A stretch of 64,000 nucleotides of DNA from Echinicola soli (GCF_006575665.1 NZ_CP041253.1:2827001-2891000); one strand, 5' to 3'. Positions 37,246 through 46,529 are shown, numbered from the stretch's first letter. Numbers and translations: made by a program. The notes: a model not told the origin generated them from the sequence alone.

Positions 37246-37539
37246 ATGAAAAGTTTAAGCAGAGAAGATTACTACGTACTGTATGAGGAATGGAAATCCT
37301 CGGGACAGACAAAGGCCAAGTTTGCAGAATCACGGGACCTTTCGCGCAGCACCTTTTATTATTGGGCCAGGAAGATTGGACGGATGGAGGTATCTCCGGG
37401 ACACGTTGGCTTTGACCTACTGGAGATATCCCCGCGGACTGGCCAAAATCCTGCGGCAAGGATATGTTATCCTTCGGGGGTCGTTTTGGAGTTTTATGGC
37501 CTGCCTGATCCAGCGATACTCAGGCAGCTGACCGAGTAA
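37246..37539 (+). CDS. tnpA: IS66 accessory protein TnpA (IS66 Orf1-like)
   Basis: The 97-residue protein has a helix-turn-helix-like N-terminal region (REDYYVLYEEWKSSG, then SRDLSRSTFYYWARKIG) as in the IS66 Orf1 family, and a short C-terminal tail (GVVLEFYGLPDPAILRQL). It assists transposition. The stop TAA overlaps the next ATG by one base (TAATG), the usual coupling in this family. Confidence 0.85.
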   Translation: MKSLSREDYYVLYEEWKSSGQTKAKFAESRDLSRSTFYYWARKIGRMEVSPGHVGFDLLEISPRTGQNPAARICYPSGVVLEFYGLPDPAILRQLTE

Positions 37540-37886
37540 TGCTGGCCTTGTCCAACTCGGTCCGGTATTTTCTTTACGGTCAGCCGACCGACATGCGCTT
37601 TGGGATCAACTCGCTGGCCGGCCTGGTGCAAAATGAACTTGGGTTTGATCCGATGAACGGGGACATCTTCATCTTCATAGGCAAGCGGTCCAACCAGGTG
37701 CGGCTTCTCCAATGGGACAGGGACGGTTTTGCCCTGTATATCAAAAAGCTGGAACAGGGCACTTTTGAGCGGCCCAAGCTTGCGGGAAACATGATCTCGG
37801 GCGGTCAGCTGACCCTGCTCTTACAGGGGGTAATGCTCGATTCGGTGAGCTACAGAAGGCGCTATGACAGCTCAAAAAGGGGGTAA
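37539..37886 (+). CDS. tnpB: IS66 accessory protein TnpB (IS66 Orf2)
   Basis: The 115-residue product matches the TnpB/Orf2 family throughout: YFLYGQPTDMRFGINSLAGLV, DIFIFIGKRSNQVRLLQWDRDGFALY and GTFERP. The family is required for IS66 transposition, but its exact activity is not known. Length is normal and the frame intact. Confidence 0.92.
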   Translation: MLALSNSVRYFLYGQPTDMRFGINSLAGLVQNELGFDPMNGDIFIFIGKRSNQVRLLQWDRDGFALYIKKLEQGTFERPKLAGNMISGGQLTLLLQGVMLDSVSYRRRYDSSKRG

Positions 37887-37962
37887 AAAAACAATTGTTT
37901 TTGACGTAAAAAAACAGCTCCTACATAGCTGTATAGCCACTTTTTTAGCTTATTTTTACGCT

Positions 37963-39462
37963 ATGGAAAACAAGGGAACCGACTACAAAAAACTGTATGA
38001 AGAAGCCTTGTTGACCGTGTCCGAAAAAGAAGACGCCATCGCCGACCTACAGTCGGAACTGGACAAACTCCGCAGGTATATTTTTGGCACCAAAAGCGAG
38101 AAACGGACGGGCAGTACCGACCAGAACCAGCTGGGGATTTTTGAACTGGGCACCACCAAAGCAGTACAGGAGGAGCTCTCAGAATCGGTATCCGTGCAGG
38201 AACAGAAGCCTGCACCGAAGAAAAGGGCCAAGGGTACGGGCCGTATGAGCCTTCCCGAAGAACTTGAAAGAGAAGAGATCGTGATCGAACCGGCCGAATC
38301 TACCGAAGGCTGTGTGAGGATCGGTGAGGAGATTACCGAGGTATTGGAGGTTGTTCCTGCCTGTTTCTATGTAAAGCGGTATATACGCCCAAAATATGCC
38401 AGGCCAAACGGTGAAGGGATCATCATCGGCACCTTGCCGGACAGGGTAATTGAAAAAGGTATACCTTCCGAATCGGTAATCGCCCAGCTTACTGTCGACA
38501 AATATGTCTACGGGATGCCCCTGCACAGGCAGATTGACAAGTACAGTAAAATGGGCGTACGGATACCTGCCTCAAGCGCCTCAGACTGGGTAATGAGAGG
38601 TTGGGAACAGCTCAGGCCTCTCTGGGAGCTACTCAGTCTGGTGGTCATCAGTCAAAAGTACCTCCAAGTCGATGAGACCCCGATAAAAGTCCTGGACAGG
38701 GACCATAAAAACGGTATCCATAAAGGATACATGTGGCTATACCATGCCCCGGTGGACAGATTGGTGCTCTTTGATTACAGAAAGGGAAGGGACAGATCCG
38801 GTCCCAAAGAAATGCTTACTGATTTTAAGGGTATCATCCAGACCGATGGGTGGAAAGTCTATGATTCTCTCTATGGGAACCATCCTGATATCCATTTGAC
38901 TTTCTGTATGGCCCATGCGCGAAGGTACTTTGTCGATGCGGTCAAGGATTATGCCGAGCAGGCAAACCATGTTCTGGATGAGATACAGCAGCTCTATGCA
39001 CTCGAACAACGGATGAGGGAAGAAGCCCTGGACTGGGAGGGGCGGACGCGGGAAAGGAAAATCCATGCCGTGCCCGTACTGGAAAGACTTGGGAAGTGGT
39101 TGGAGGAAAACCAATACAGGTACAGGCCGGGAAGCCCGCTGGGCAAGGCTATAGACTATGCCCGCTCCAGGTGGGCGGGGTTAAGTGCCTATACGCTTCA
39201 CGGACAGATGGAGCTGGATAATAATCTTGTGGAAAATGCTGTCCGGCCCTTGGCAATCGGCAGAAAAGCCTTCCTTTTTGCCGGATCGCACCAAGCCGCA
39301 GAGATGACCGCAGCCATGTATTCCTTTATGGCCAGCTGCAAAAAGAACAATGTTAACGAGTTTGAATGGCTCAAAGATGTCTTTGAAAGAATACAAAGCC
39401 ATAAACAAAAAGACCTTTATCAGCTCCTCCCTTCCAACTGGAAGCAGTACCGACCTAAATAA
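37963..39462 (+). CDS. tnpC: IS66-family transposase TnpC
   Basis: The 499-residue DDE transposase has a coiled-coil N terminus (KEDAIADLQSELDKLRRYIFG), a zinc-binding-like middle region, and catalytic motifs LQVDETPIKVLD (first Asp), IIQTDGWKVYD (second Asp) and NLVENAVRPLAIGRKAFLF (Glu). The ATG at 37963 gives the family start MENKGTDYKKLYEEA; the frame can be extended to 37864, which would overlap tnpB. It appears intact and potentially active. Confidence 0.94.
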   Translation: MENKGTDYKKLYEEALLTVSEKEDAIADLQSELDKLRRYIFGTKSEKRTGSTDQNQLGIFELGTTKAVQEELSESVSVQEQKPAPKKRAKGTGRMSLPEELEREEIVIEPAESTEGCVRIGEEITEVLEVVPACFYVKRYIRPKYARPNGEGIIIGTLPDRVIEKGIPSESVIAQLTVDKYVYGMPLHRQIDKYSKMGVRIPASSASDWVMRGWEQLRPLWELLSLVVISQKYLQVDETPIKVLDRDHKNGIHKGYMWLYHAPVDRLVLFDYRKGRDRSGPKEMLTDFKGIIQTDGWKVYDSLYGNHPDIHLTFCMAHARRYFVDAVKDYAEQANHVLDEIQQLYALEQRMREEALDWEGRTRERKIHAVPVLERLGKWLEENQYRYRPGSPLGKAIDYARSRWAGLSAYTLHGQMELDNNLVENAVRPLAIGRKAFLFAGSHQAAEMTAAMYSFMASCKKNNVNEFEWLKDVFERIQSHKQKDLYQLLPSNWKQYRPK

Positions 39463-39750
39463 AAAACTTAAATATTCCTAGCTTGACCTATATGGGTTGA
39501 TCGGATGGATACGTTAATAAAAGATCCGTATCGATTTTTTTAGAAAGGTTTTGGATAGATGGTGGTATGTTTTTCAGCTAAAGAAGTATCGGTGGTACAT
39601 GTTTTTGTAAACACCTTAAGGTATTTTTAGGAGGAATTATGCTACCATATCATTAAAATATGTGCTTGTAATTTAAAAAGCAGCAAAAATTGACGGTGAA
39701 AAAGTAAAAAAACACTTGGTTGTTTTGGATAGCTCCTATTTACTGCCTAT

Positions 39751-39784
39751 AATGCAATCGATTGCGCGCGCAATCGATTGCATT
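39751..39784. promoter_or_regulatory. 34-bp perfect palindrome: probable doubled LacI-type operator
   Basis: The whole 34 bases are self-complementary. They contain two copies of GCAATCGATTGC with centres 16 bp apart, joined by a CGCG core. Each copy has the central CG and A/T-flanked symmetry of LacI/CcpA-family operators. It ends 35 bp upstream of the second SusC start, so it would control that gene. No LacI-family regulator gene is in the window. Confidence 0.6.
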
Positions 39785-39819
39785 TAACCTTTTTTATAAC
39801 AATAAACCTCTTAAAAAAA

Positions 39820-42800
39820 ATGGCACAAAGTGTACCAAGAAAGCCACTTCCCAAGTGGCTGGTCGAGATGACCATTCAATCAATGAGATGGGGGCTGGTA
39901 TTCCTTTTGGGATTAGGCTTATCCATTACAAGTTTTGCACAAGAAGTGATCACTGGGACGGTGGTTGCATCCGATGAAGGAGAGCCTATACCCGGAGCTT
40001 CTGTCCTGCTAAAAGGAACCACTACTGGAACCACCACCGATTTTGATGGTAATTACAGCATCTCTGTTCCTGACGGAGAAGCCGTTTTGGTCTTTTCATT
40101 TATTGGGTATGAAAAGCAGGAAATCACTGTCGGAAATCGATCTAAGATCGACATTGAGTTAGTGTCCAGCTTAACAGATTTGGAATCTGTGGTCGTGGTA
40201 GGTTATGGAACCATGAAAAAATCAGACGTGACAGGAGCCATTGCCGGCGTGGACAGTGACCTGATCACTGAGCGGGGGACTACCAGCCCTGTACAGGCTC
40301 TCCAAGGAAGTGTAGCTGGTGTCCAGGTAAGCAATAGCACCGGTCGATTGGGGGATGGCTTTAACATGACGATCAGAGGTAATAACTCCCTGGAAGGTTC
40401 CGAACCATTATATGTGGTTGATGGGGTCGTGACTAATAATATCGACTTTTTGAATCCCAATGATATTGCAAAAATAGAAGTGCTGAAAGATGCTTCATCA
40501 GCTGCTATTTATGGTTCAAGGGCTGCTGGCGGTGTAGTGATCGTAGAGACCAAAGGCGGGACAGATATCCCTGATGCAACCACCTTTTCCTTTGATACTT
40601 TCTATGGGGTAAAAACTCCTGCTAGGCTACCTGAAATGATGAGTCTGGAGCAGTGGAGGGATTATCATATGTCGGCATATCTGGGTACGACCACGAACAG
40701 GCCTGACATGACACCAGAAGAATATGAAGATGTCGTATTAGGGCCAAACAATCCAGTTTTGGCAGAACGGTTTAATAATTTGGACGGTTTTGACTGGTAT
40801 GATGCAGTGCTCAGGAACGGTATGCAGACCAACAATCACTTGACCATTTCCCATAGAAGTGGGGCGTCTACCTATAATATAGGTGTCGGTTACCAAAAAG
40901 AAACGGGTACCCTTGAACAAGAAAGCTTGGACAAGTACACGTTTAACATGAATATCAACCAGCACATCAACGACAAATTTATGGCTGGAGCAAATATGGC
41001 CCTGTCGCATGGAACCAATCAGCGTGGTAGCGGTAATGCTATGCAGGAAGCTTTTAGGCTAAATCCATTTTTGAGTCCATATGCCATTGATGAAAATGGT
41101 GATGAAATAGTAGGAGAGTTATTCCCCCAACCGGGTAAGTTGACTTTTCCAAACGGAGACTGGGCCGCCAACAAAACCAGTACCTACAATCCCCTATTGG
41201 AAATTGCTAATTCCAGTGATGATACCAGAAGCCTAAGAGGGGTTGGTAATGCCTATTTGCAGTACGATCCATTGGATTGGTTGAGTTTGAAATCCACCTT
41301 CTCTGTTGGCTTTAATAACAATAGAAGAGGACGCTTTTGGGGAGCACAGACCAACACAGGGATCAATAATGGGAACCTGCCTTCTTCTGAAGTCAGTTAT
41401 TATAACAACATGAACACTACCTGGGACAATCAGTTGAATATTAACAAGTCCGTTAACGACCACACCTTTAACTTTTTAGCCCTTCAAAGTATCTTTGTGG
41501 ACCGGACAGAAACTGCGAATATGTCGTCTACCCAGCAGCCTTTTGAAACCGAATTTTATAATGTAGGGTCTGGTTTACAAGAGACTTATAACCTTGGAAA
41601 CTATTTTAGTAAGAGCCAGTTGGCGTCATTTGCCCTTAGGCTGAATTATTCCTATTTGGATAAGTACCTGGTGACCGTTTCCAATAGGTGGGATGGATCA
41701 TCTTTGCTATCAGAGGGGAATAAATGGCAGGCTTTCCCTTCTGTAGCCCTTGGGTGGAGATTAAACAAGGAGGCCTTTTTGGCCAATTCGTCCACTGTTT
41801 CCGACTTGAAGCTTAGATTGGGATATGGCACCGTAGGGAACAATAATGTAGGCCCCTATAGAACAGTGAATGCCTTGACCAACCAAACGTATTATGATTT
41901 TAACGGAACCGCCGCAAACGGTTGGACGCAAAATTCCATTGCCAACAAAGCGCTGACCTGGGAAAAAACCAAGGAAATTAACATAGGGGTGGATTTTGGA
42001 TTTATTATGAATCGTATTACCGGTAGTGTGGATTATTATAATCGCCTTTCTGACAATTTGTTAGTGACCCAAAAGCTCCCTTTGGAGATTGGTTTCAGCG
42101 ATATTGCTTCCAATGCCGCTTCAGTGCGGAACAAAGGGGTGGAAGTGATGCTGAATACCATTAATGTGGAAAACAGCATGGTGACGTGGTCCACTACATT
42201 TACGTTTACCAAAAACACCAATTCCATCGAATCCCTGTACGGACAATCAGAAGTGGATGATGTAGGAAATGGCTGGTTTATAGGAGAGTCAATAGATGCC
42301 CACTACAATTTTATCTATGACGGAGTTTGGCAAGCAGGTGAAGATGCTGCTGCCTTTAACCAAACCGAAGGCCAGGCCAAAGCCAGGGATGTAAACAATG
42401 ATGGGGCAATTAATCCCAATGATGATCGTGTAATCCTTGGTTCATCCAATCCTTCCTGGACGGGAGGTATTATTTCCAATTTACAAGTAGGGAATTTTGA
42501 TATGAATTTTTCAGTAGCTACACAGCAAGGTGTATTGGCCTACAGTGATTTCCATAGCAATTTCACCAACGTAGGGGATAGAGGACGCCAAAAATTGGCC
42601 ATACCTAGTTGGTATGTTCCTGAAAATACTAAAGGAATTCCTGCTCAGGTATCCAATGAATACCCTCAGCCAAGAAATGAGGGGCAATATTGGGGTAGCG
42701 GAATGGCCTACTATAAAGATGCTTCCTTTGTGAAGATCAATAATATCGGAGTAGGCTATACCCTTCCGGAGACACTGCTTAGTCGGGCCAGCCTTAAGAA

Positions 42801-42942
42801 GGTGCGGGTTTATGTCAATGTACTAAATCCCTTCACGTTTACGGACTATGATGGATGGGATCCTGAGTGGGCACAGGCCAGCTTGGGAATAGGACGTGTA
42901 AGTACGATCACGACGCAGTTTGGTTTGAGTGTTAAGTTTTAA
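39820..42942 (+). CDS. SusC/RagA-family TonB-dependent transporter (no STN domain)
   Basis: The 1040-residue product has a signal peptide ending near SITSFAQE (about residue 45), a carboxypeptidase-regulatory-like domain (about 48-125, VITGTVVASDEGEPIPGASVLL), the plug (VVVGYGTMKKSDVTGAI, about 125) and the outer-membrane barrel. Unlike the first SusC it lacks an STN domain, and no sigma/anti-sigma pair lies nearby, which fits control by a cytoplasmic regulator at the palindrome upstream. The ATG at 39820 (MAQSVPRKPLPKW) is preferred over an upstream frame that runs into the palindrome. SusD follows at 19 bp. Confidence 0.94.
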   Translation: MAQSVPRKPLPKWLVEMTIQSMRWGLVFLLGLGLSITSFAQEVITGTVVASDEGEPIPGASVLLKGTTTGTTTDFDGNYSISVPDGEAVLVFSFIGYEKQEITVGNRSKIDIELVSSLTDLESVVVVGYGTMKKSDVTGAIAGVDSDLITERGTTSPVQALQGSVAGVQVSNSTGRLGDGFNMTIRGNNSLEGSEPLYVVDGVVTNNIDFLNPNDIAKIEVLKDASSAAIYGSRAAGGVVIVETKGGTDIPDATTFSFDTFYGVKTPARLPEMMSLEQWRDYHMSAYLGTTTNRPDMTPEEYEDVVLGPNNPVLAERFNNLDGFDWYDAVLRNGMQTNNHLTISHRSGASTYNIGVGYQKETGTLEQESLDKYTFNMNINQHINDKFMAGANMALSHGTNQRGSGNAMQEAFRLNPFLSPYAIDENGDEIVGELFPQPGKLTFPNGDWAANKTSTYNPLLEIANSSDDTRSLRGVGNAYLQYDPLDWLSLKSTFSVGFNNNRRGRFWGAQTNTGINNGNLPSSEVSYYNNMNTTWDNQLNINKSVNDHTFNFLALQSIFVDRTETANMSSTQQPFETEFYNVGSGLQETYNLGNYFSKSQLASFALRLNYSYLDKYLVTVSNRWDGSSLLSEGNKWQAFPSVALGWRLNKEAFLANSSTVSDLKLRLGYGTVGNNNVGPYRTVNALTNQTYYDFNGTAANGWTQNSIANKALTWEKTKEINIGVDFGFIMNRITGSVDYYNRLSDNLLVTQKLPLEIGFSDIASNAASVRNKGVEVMLNTINVENSMVTWSTTFTFTKNTNSIESLYGQSEVDDVGNGWFIGESIDAHYNFIYDGVWQAGEDAAAFNQTEGQAKARDVNNDGAINPNDDRVILGSSNPSWTGGIISNLQVGNFDMNFSVATQQGVLAYSDFHSNFTNVGDRGRQKLAIPSWYVPENTKGIPAQVSNEYPQPRNEGQYWGSGMAYYKDASFVKINNIGVGYTLPETLLSRASLKKVRVYVNVLNPFTFTDYDGWDPEWAQASLGIGRVSTITTQFGLSVKF

Positions 42943-42961
42943 TCTGAAGAATTGAAGAACA

Positions 42962-44578
42962 ATGAAGAAGATAAATTCAATTTTCGCAATGATCTTTCTG
43001 CTAGCAGCTACAGGCTGCGCAGAATTTCTGGAAGAAGATAATAAGTCCAATGTGATCGCAGAGGATTTTTATGAAACTGCCGAGGGCTATGAAGCCTTGA
43101 TCAATGCCAATTATTCGGCACTTCGTGATATTTATGGGGATGATCCATGGATGTTTGTATGTGGTACAGATCTTTACCAGGAAGGAAGGGACCGCCCTCC
43201 GCAGGGACTCAGTAAGTATTTTGAACTAAACAGTTCCTCATCGGGAGTGGATTTCCTGTACGTAAATTGTTATAAAGCCATTCAGTTGGCCAATTCAGCC
43301 ATTCATTATGCCGATATCACCGAGCAGACAGGTGTTACCACCCAGTATTTGGGAGAAGCCAGGTTTTTAAGGGCCAATGCCTATTTTCTATTGGTTCAGT
43401 CATATGGCGGTGTCGGTATGATCACCGAATATGTAGATGAGCCTATTTTGCAGTTTGATCGATCCAGTGCGGAAGAGGTGTATACCTTCATTATTTCAGA
43501 ATTGGAGGGTGCTATGGGTCAAGTGTCTTCGGGATCTTATGATGGACATGTAAACCAGCGGGCCGTAGAAAACCTACTGGCCAAAGTGCATCTGACCAGG
43601 GGCTATGAGGATTTTGGAACTGCTGATGATTTCTCCAAAGCAGCTGCTTATGCCGATAATGTGATCAACGGCCAAGACCTTAACCTTACCTCTGAGGAAC
43701 TGTGGCTGCCAGATAATGACATGAATGAGGAGGTGATTTTCTCGGTACAATGGAGTGCCGGATCGATCAGTGCTGATCCTACTGGAATTGGCAATAAGCA
43801 GCAAAGCTATTTTGGGCCCTATATGGGAGGTTCTGAAGTAGCTGGTGACGCACCATATAAAAGCTATACTACGTTACCTAACCGATTTGCCCTCGATCTT
43901 TATGAAGAGGGAGATGAACGGTGGTATTCTACCTTTATGACTGAAGTGTTTGTAAGGTACTATGATTACTTTGATGTAGATGATCACAGTTCCCTGATGG
44001 TGGAGGATTTCTACGAGCCCAGATGGTTTACGGCCCAGGACAGCATCGATTATGTCAATGCTCATCCGGGCGTCGAATACCATTCCTACGGCACGACCGA
44101 CCCAAATGGTGGAGCCATTTCCCTGGACCGGGCTACCATGATCGTCAAAAAGTTTGATGATCCTAATTCCCTGTTTGGTGGAGCGACCAGTACACGGGAC
44201 TTTATCGTGTCCAGATTGGGGGAAACGTATTTAGTGGCTGCTGAGGCTTATCTGCAAGCAGGCGATCCATCCACAGGATTAGATCGACTTAATGTGGTCA
44301 GGGAAAGAGCTGGAGTGGCTGACGCTGCCCTTGGTGAATTTAATATCGACTATATTTTGGATGAAAGGGCCAGAGAGCTGTTGGGAGAGTACCACAGGTG
44401 GTTTGACCTGAAGAGAACGGGTAAATTGGTAGAAAGAGCTTCTGCTCACAATAGCTGGATTACTCCTTCTAATTTTGAAGGAACAAACGGTAATCTGAAA
44501 ATATTGAGGCCAATTCCGCAAAATGCCATAGACCTTAATCAAAACAAGGATTTTCCTCAAAACCCTGCTTATGAGTAA
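42962..44578 (+). CDS. SusD/RagB-family lipoprotein
   Basis: The 538-residue product has a lipoprotein signal (FLLAATGCAEFLEED, Cys at about residue 20) and the SusD scaffold: LGEARFLRANAYFLLVQSYGGVGMI (in part; about residue 125), YLVAAEAYLQAGD, LNVVRERAG and LDERARELLGEYHRWFDLKRTG near the C terminus. It pairs with the SusC just upstream. No carbohydrate-active enzyme adjoins this pair, so the substrate cannot be inferred. Confidence 0.94.
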   Translation: MKKINSIFAMIFLLAATGCAEFLEEDNKSNVIAEDFYETAEGYEALINANYSALRDIYGDDPWMFVCGTDLYQEGRDRPPQGLSKYFELNSSSSGVDFLYVNCYKAIQLANSAIHYADITEQTGVTTQYLGEARFLRANAYFLLVQSYGGVGMITEYVDEPILQFDRSSAEEVYTFIISELEGAMGQVSSGSYDGHVNQRAVENLLAKVHLTRGYEDFGTADDFSKAAAYADNVINGQDLNLTSEELWLPDNDMNEEVIFSVQWSAGSISADPTGIGNKQQSYFGPYMGGSEVAGDAPYKSYTTLPNRFALDLYEEGDERWYSTFMTEVFVRYYDYFDVDDHSSLMVEDFYEPRWFTAQDSIDYVNAHPGVEYHSYGTTDPNGGAISLDRATMIVKKFDDPNSLFGGATSTRDFIVSRLGETYLVAAEAYLQAGDPSTGLDRLNVVRERAGVADAALGEFNIDYILDERARELLGEYHRWFDLKRTGKLVERASAHNSWITPSNFEGTNGNLKILRPIPQNAIDLNQNKDFPQNPAYE

Positions 44579-44636
44579 GGAGATCGAAAGGACTTGCCAT
44601 TACCGGTTTTTAGAAAACGGTAAAACGGATATATGA

Positions 44637-44668
44637 AAAGAGGTCGGCCATTAATGGCCGACCTCTTT
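44637..44668. terminator. Bidirectional terminator between susD and the OMP gene
   Basis: AAAGAGGTCGGCCA pairs perfectly with TGGCCGACCTCTTT around TTAA, with A and T runs on the two sides. It can end transcription of both converging genes. A weaker hairpin (TTACCG...CGGTAA) lies at about 44599-44623. Confidence 0.85.
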
Positions 44669-44681
44669 CTTTATCGTCCTC

Positions 44682-45203
44682 CTAACGGTACCTAATTCCA
44701 AAATTAAAAGGGGAAAGTTTTGATTGTTGGGTGAGTAGTATGCCAGACTTGAAGTAAATACCCAGTTCTTCCGAAAATTTGAAATTAAGTCCCATGTTCA
44801 ATTCCCCCAATGCAGTTCCGCTGCCATTATTATACTGGTTCCACAAGTGACTATGCCCTAATTTTAAATTCAAGATAGGGCTCAATTTTGAGGTTAAAAA
44901 CACGTACTCAAAATCCCTAAAAACGAATATTCCTTTAATGCCTTCAAAATTCAAGTACCCTAAACCAGTATATGGTTTCTCACGATAGCTTATACCATTT
45001 GTCAGACGGAATGCCAGACTGTTCTTGTCTTTCAGATAGTATCCCATCCAGCTAGGACCAGGGTCTACATTAATGGTGTTGTTCTTGAAACTCATATATC
45101 CTGTTTCTACTTTGAAGAAATAGTTTACTTGACAATATCCTGTAGCATAAGTTAAAAGTAGCAATGTAGCAGTGGCGAATAGACAGATGGCAGATCTCTT
45201 CAT
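44682..45203 (-). CDS. Small predicted outer-membrane beta-barrel protein
   Basis: The 173-residue product has a signal peptide (ICLFATATLLLLTYATGYCQ) and then alternating hydrophobic and polar strands rich in Tyr, Phe and Gly, ending in an aromatic-containing strand (FNFGIRYR), as in small outer-membrane barrels. I do not recognise a family. The ATG at 45203 places the signal at the N terminus; an upstream codon at 45230 is less likely. Confidence 0.6.
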   Translation of the reverse strand: MKRSAICLFATATLLLLTYATGYCQVNYFFKVETGYMSFKNNTINVDPGPSWMGYYLKDKNSLAFRLTNGISYREKPYTGLGYLNFEGIKGIFVFRDFEYVFLTSKLSPILNLKLGHSHLWNQYNNGSGTALGELNMGLNFKFSEELGIYFKSGILLTQQSKLSPFNFGIRYR

Positions 45204-45440
45204 AAAAAGAATGAGCAGTGAATAAACCAAAAAGATAAATTGATCCTATAATATGATTATACGCTTTTCTGCCAGTTTGAGAATATTCAGCAAACTGCCT
45301 TATATCAATTAATGATTGACATAAAAAAAATCGTGGAAATCCGTGGACTTTCTTCTAATGAATTTGATTACTTGCACAATTCAGTATAATCACATCCTAT
45401 AATCTACTGTTTTGGCAGCCAAAAAGGAATGATAAGAAAT

Positions 45441-45630
45441 TACTATCGTCCGACTAAATTTCAAATATGATCAAAAACTGTCTTTAAACAGAAATTGGAG
45501 GGTTTTTATTCCAATCCCTAAAATAATCCCCATCCCCTAAAGGGGAGCTTTAGAAAGTCACCTTTAGGGGATTTAGGGATCAAAACAGTTGATTTTTTTA
45601 ATTTGACGATTGTTTTCTCGGACTCCAGTA
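45441..45630. mobile_element. MITE-like element, family C, copy 3 (190 bp)
   Basis: The ends TACTATCGTCCGA and TCGGACTCCAGTA are imperfect inverted repeats. The flanks ATAAGAAAT (45432-45440) and ATAAAAAAT (45631-45639) match at 8 of 9 bases, again consistent with a 9-bp target duplication. The interior follows the copy at 15647-15826 closely, including the CCCCTAAAGGGG palindrome. The rest of the gap 45204-45882 holds no supported gene. Confidence 0.82.
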
Positions 45631-45882
45631 ATAAAAAATACCTAAATAACTTTCTTATGGATTTAAGGATGGTGAGAAATATATTTATAACATTGTTGAC
45701 ACTAAACATCAGGTTATGCTGGAGCTTAGCCTCAGTACTGATATGTGTTGAGCTCTCTACTCAATAAAATGAGCATGCACGTTTAACGGGTAATATCCTT
45801 TTGGGTTAAATAATAATTATAGGCAAAGTCCAACCAAAATCCTAGTCTCTTTGTGACTAGAAAAAGGAAAATTGCCAGCAGG

Positions 45883-46281
45883 TCACCCAAAATATTGATC
45901 AGTACTGAAAATCATATCATACCCGACAAATCTTCTGATCTTTTCGTCCAAGGTCCATATTTTCAGGTTGTATGTTTTGGCGCATAGGATAATGATCGAA
46001 TCGATAAGCCCTACTCCATATTGGACCAACTTATTTTCTTGGGAGTAAATACCCGCGCCGAAGGTCAATCCCGGATAATCCAGGAGTTTCATATTGCTAA
46101 AAAATTCCGTGATGAAGTTGACTTCTTTTTCATGCTTGGCTCCTTGCGCCAGCTCCGCAAAAATAACTTCAAGGCTAAAGGCATTGCCTTCTTCAATGAG
46201 TTGGAGCCCTGGTTTGATGAAATCCGGATTGCCCCGGAAATATTCGATCCAAACCGATGTGTCTACCAGGACCCCGTTCAT
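45883..46281 (-). CDS. vapC: PIN-domain ribonuclease toxin (VapC type)
   Basis: The 132-residue protein has the PIN-domain acidic residues: Asp7 in VDTSVW, Glu43 in FAELAQG, Asp94 in GLIDSII and Asp112 in TLDEKI. These chelate the metal used to cut RNA, often tRNA. It overlaps the antitoxin gene by 4 bp (ATGA), the usual antitoxin-first order of VapBC operons. Confidence 0.88.
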   Translation of the reverse strand: MNGVLVDTSVWIEYFRGNPDFIKPGLQLIEEGNAFSLEVIFAELAQGAKHEKEVNFITEFFSNMKLLDYPGLTFGAGIYSQENKLVQYGVGLIDSIIILCAKTYNLKIWTLDEKIRRFVGYDMIFSTDQYFG

Positions 46282-46484
46282 TTGCGGTTTTGTTCACGCA
46301 GATGATCTGCACCATAGGAAAATTCCAAAGGCTCATTCACAAGCTGCGAAGAGAGATGTTGAATTTTACGCTTGGAGAGGTAATCTTTAATGGCTACTTT
46401 AAGTCCCTCAGTGATGGTCTTTGCCCCAGTTTCTTTGATCAGTTCTTCGATCATTCCATCTTCGATAATGGCGGTAATTTTCAT
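46278..46484 (-). CDS. vapB: VapB-type antitoxin
   Basis: The 68-residue protein starts with a short DNA-binding-like segment (MKITAIIEDGMIEELIKETGAKTITEG...), in which the strand and helices fit a ribbon-helix-helix fold, followed by a Lys/Gln-rich tail that would wrap the toxin. An inverted repeat lies just upstream, as expected for autoregulation. Confidence 0.82.
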   Translation of the reverse strand: MKITAIIEDGMIEELIKETGAKTITEGLKVAIKDYLSKRKIQHLSSQLVNEPLEFSYGADHLREQNRK

Positions 46485-46510
46485 AATTGTACTATTTAAT
46501 TCATGAAAAT

Positions 46511-46529
46511 ATACGATTCACTATCGTAT
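46511..46529. promoter_or_regulatory. Inverted repeat upstream of vapB (probable autoregulatory operator)
   Basis: ATACGAT (46511-46517) and ATCGTAT (46523-46529) are perfect inverted repeats with a 5-bp spacer, 27 bp upstream of the vapB start. VapB-VapC complexes commonly repress their operon by binding such sites. Confidence 0.5.

Larger units (their letters stand above)
37188..39512 (+). mobile_element. Intact IS66-family insertion sequence (2325 bp)
   Basis: The terminal inverted repeats start GTATCCATCCGA on the left (37188-37199) and end TCGGATGGATAC on the right (39501-39512), extending imperfectly to about 24 bp (CCATAT/ATATGG). A perfect 8-bp target duplication, GTTAATAA, lies at 37180-37187 and 39513-39520. 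It carries the three standard IS66 genes in frame. Intact genes and an exact duplication suggest a recent insertion. Confidence 0.92.

Noticed and set aside
37188..39512. IS66 as the source of transposase for family C
   Set aside because: IS66 ends begin GTATCC with an 8-bp duplication, while family C ends begin TACTGG with 9 bp.
45518..45709. 63-residue minus-strand frame
   Set aside because: Half of it is the family C element; composition is low-complexity and no start context is seen.
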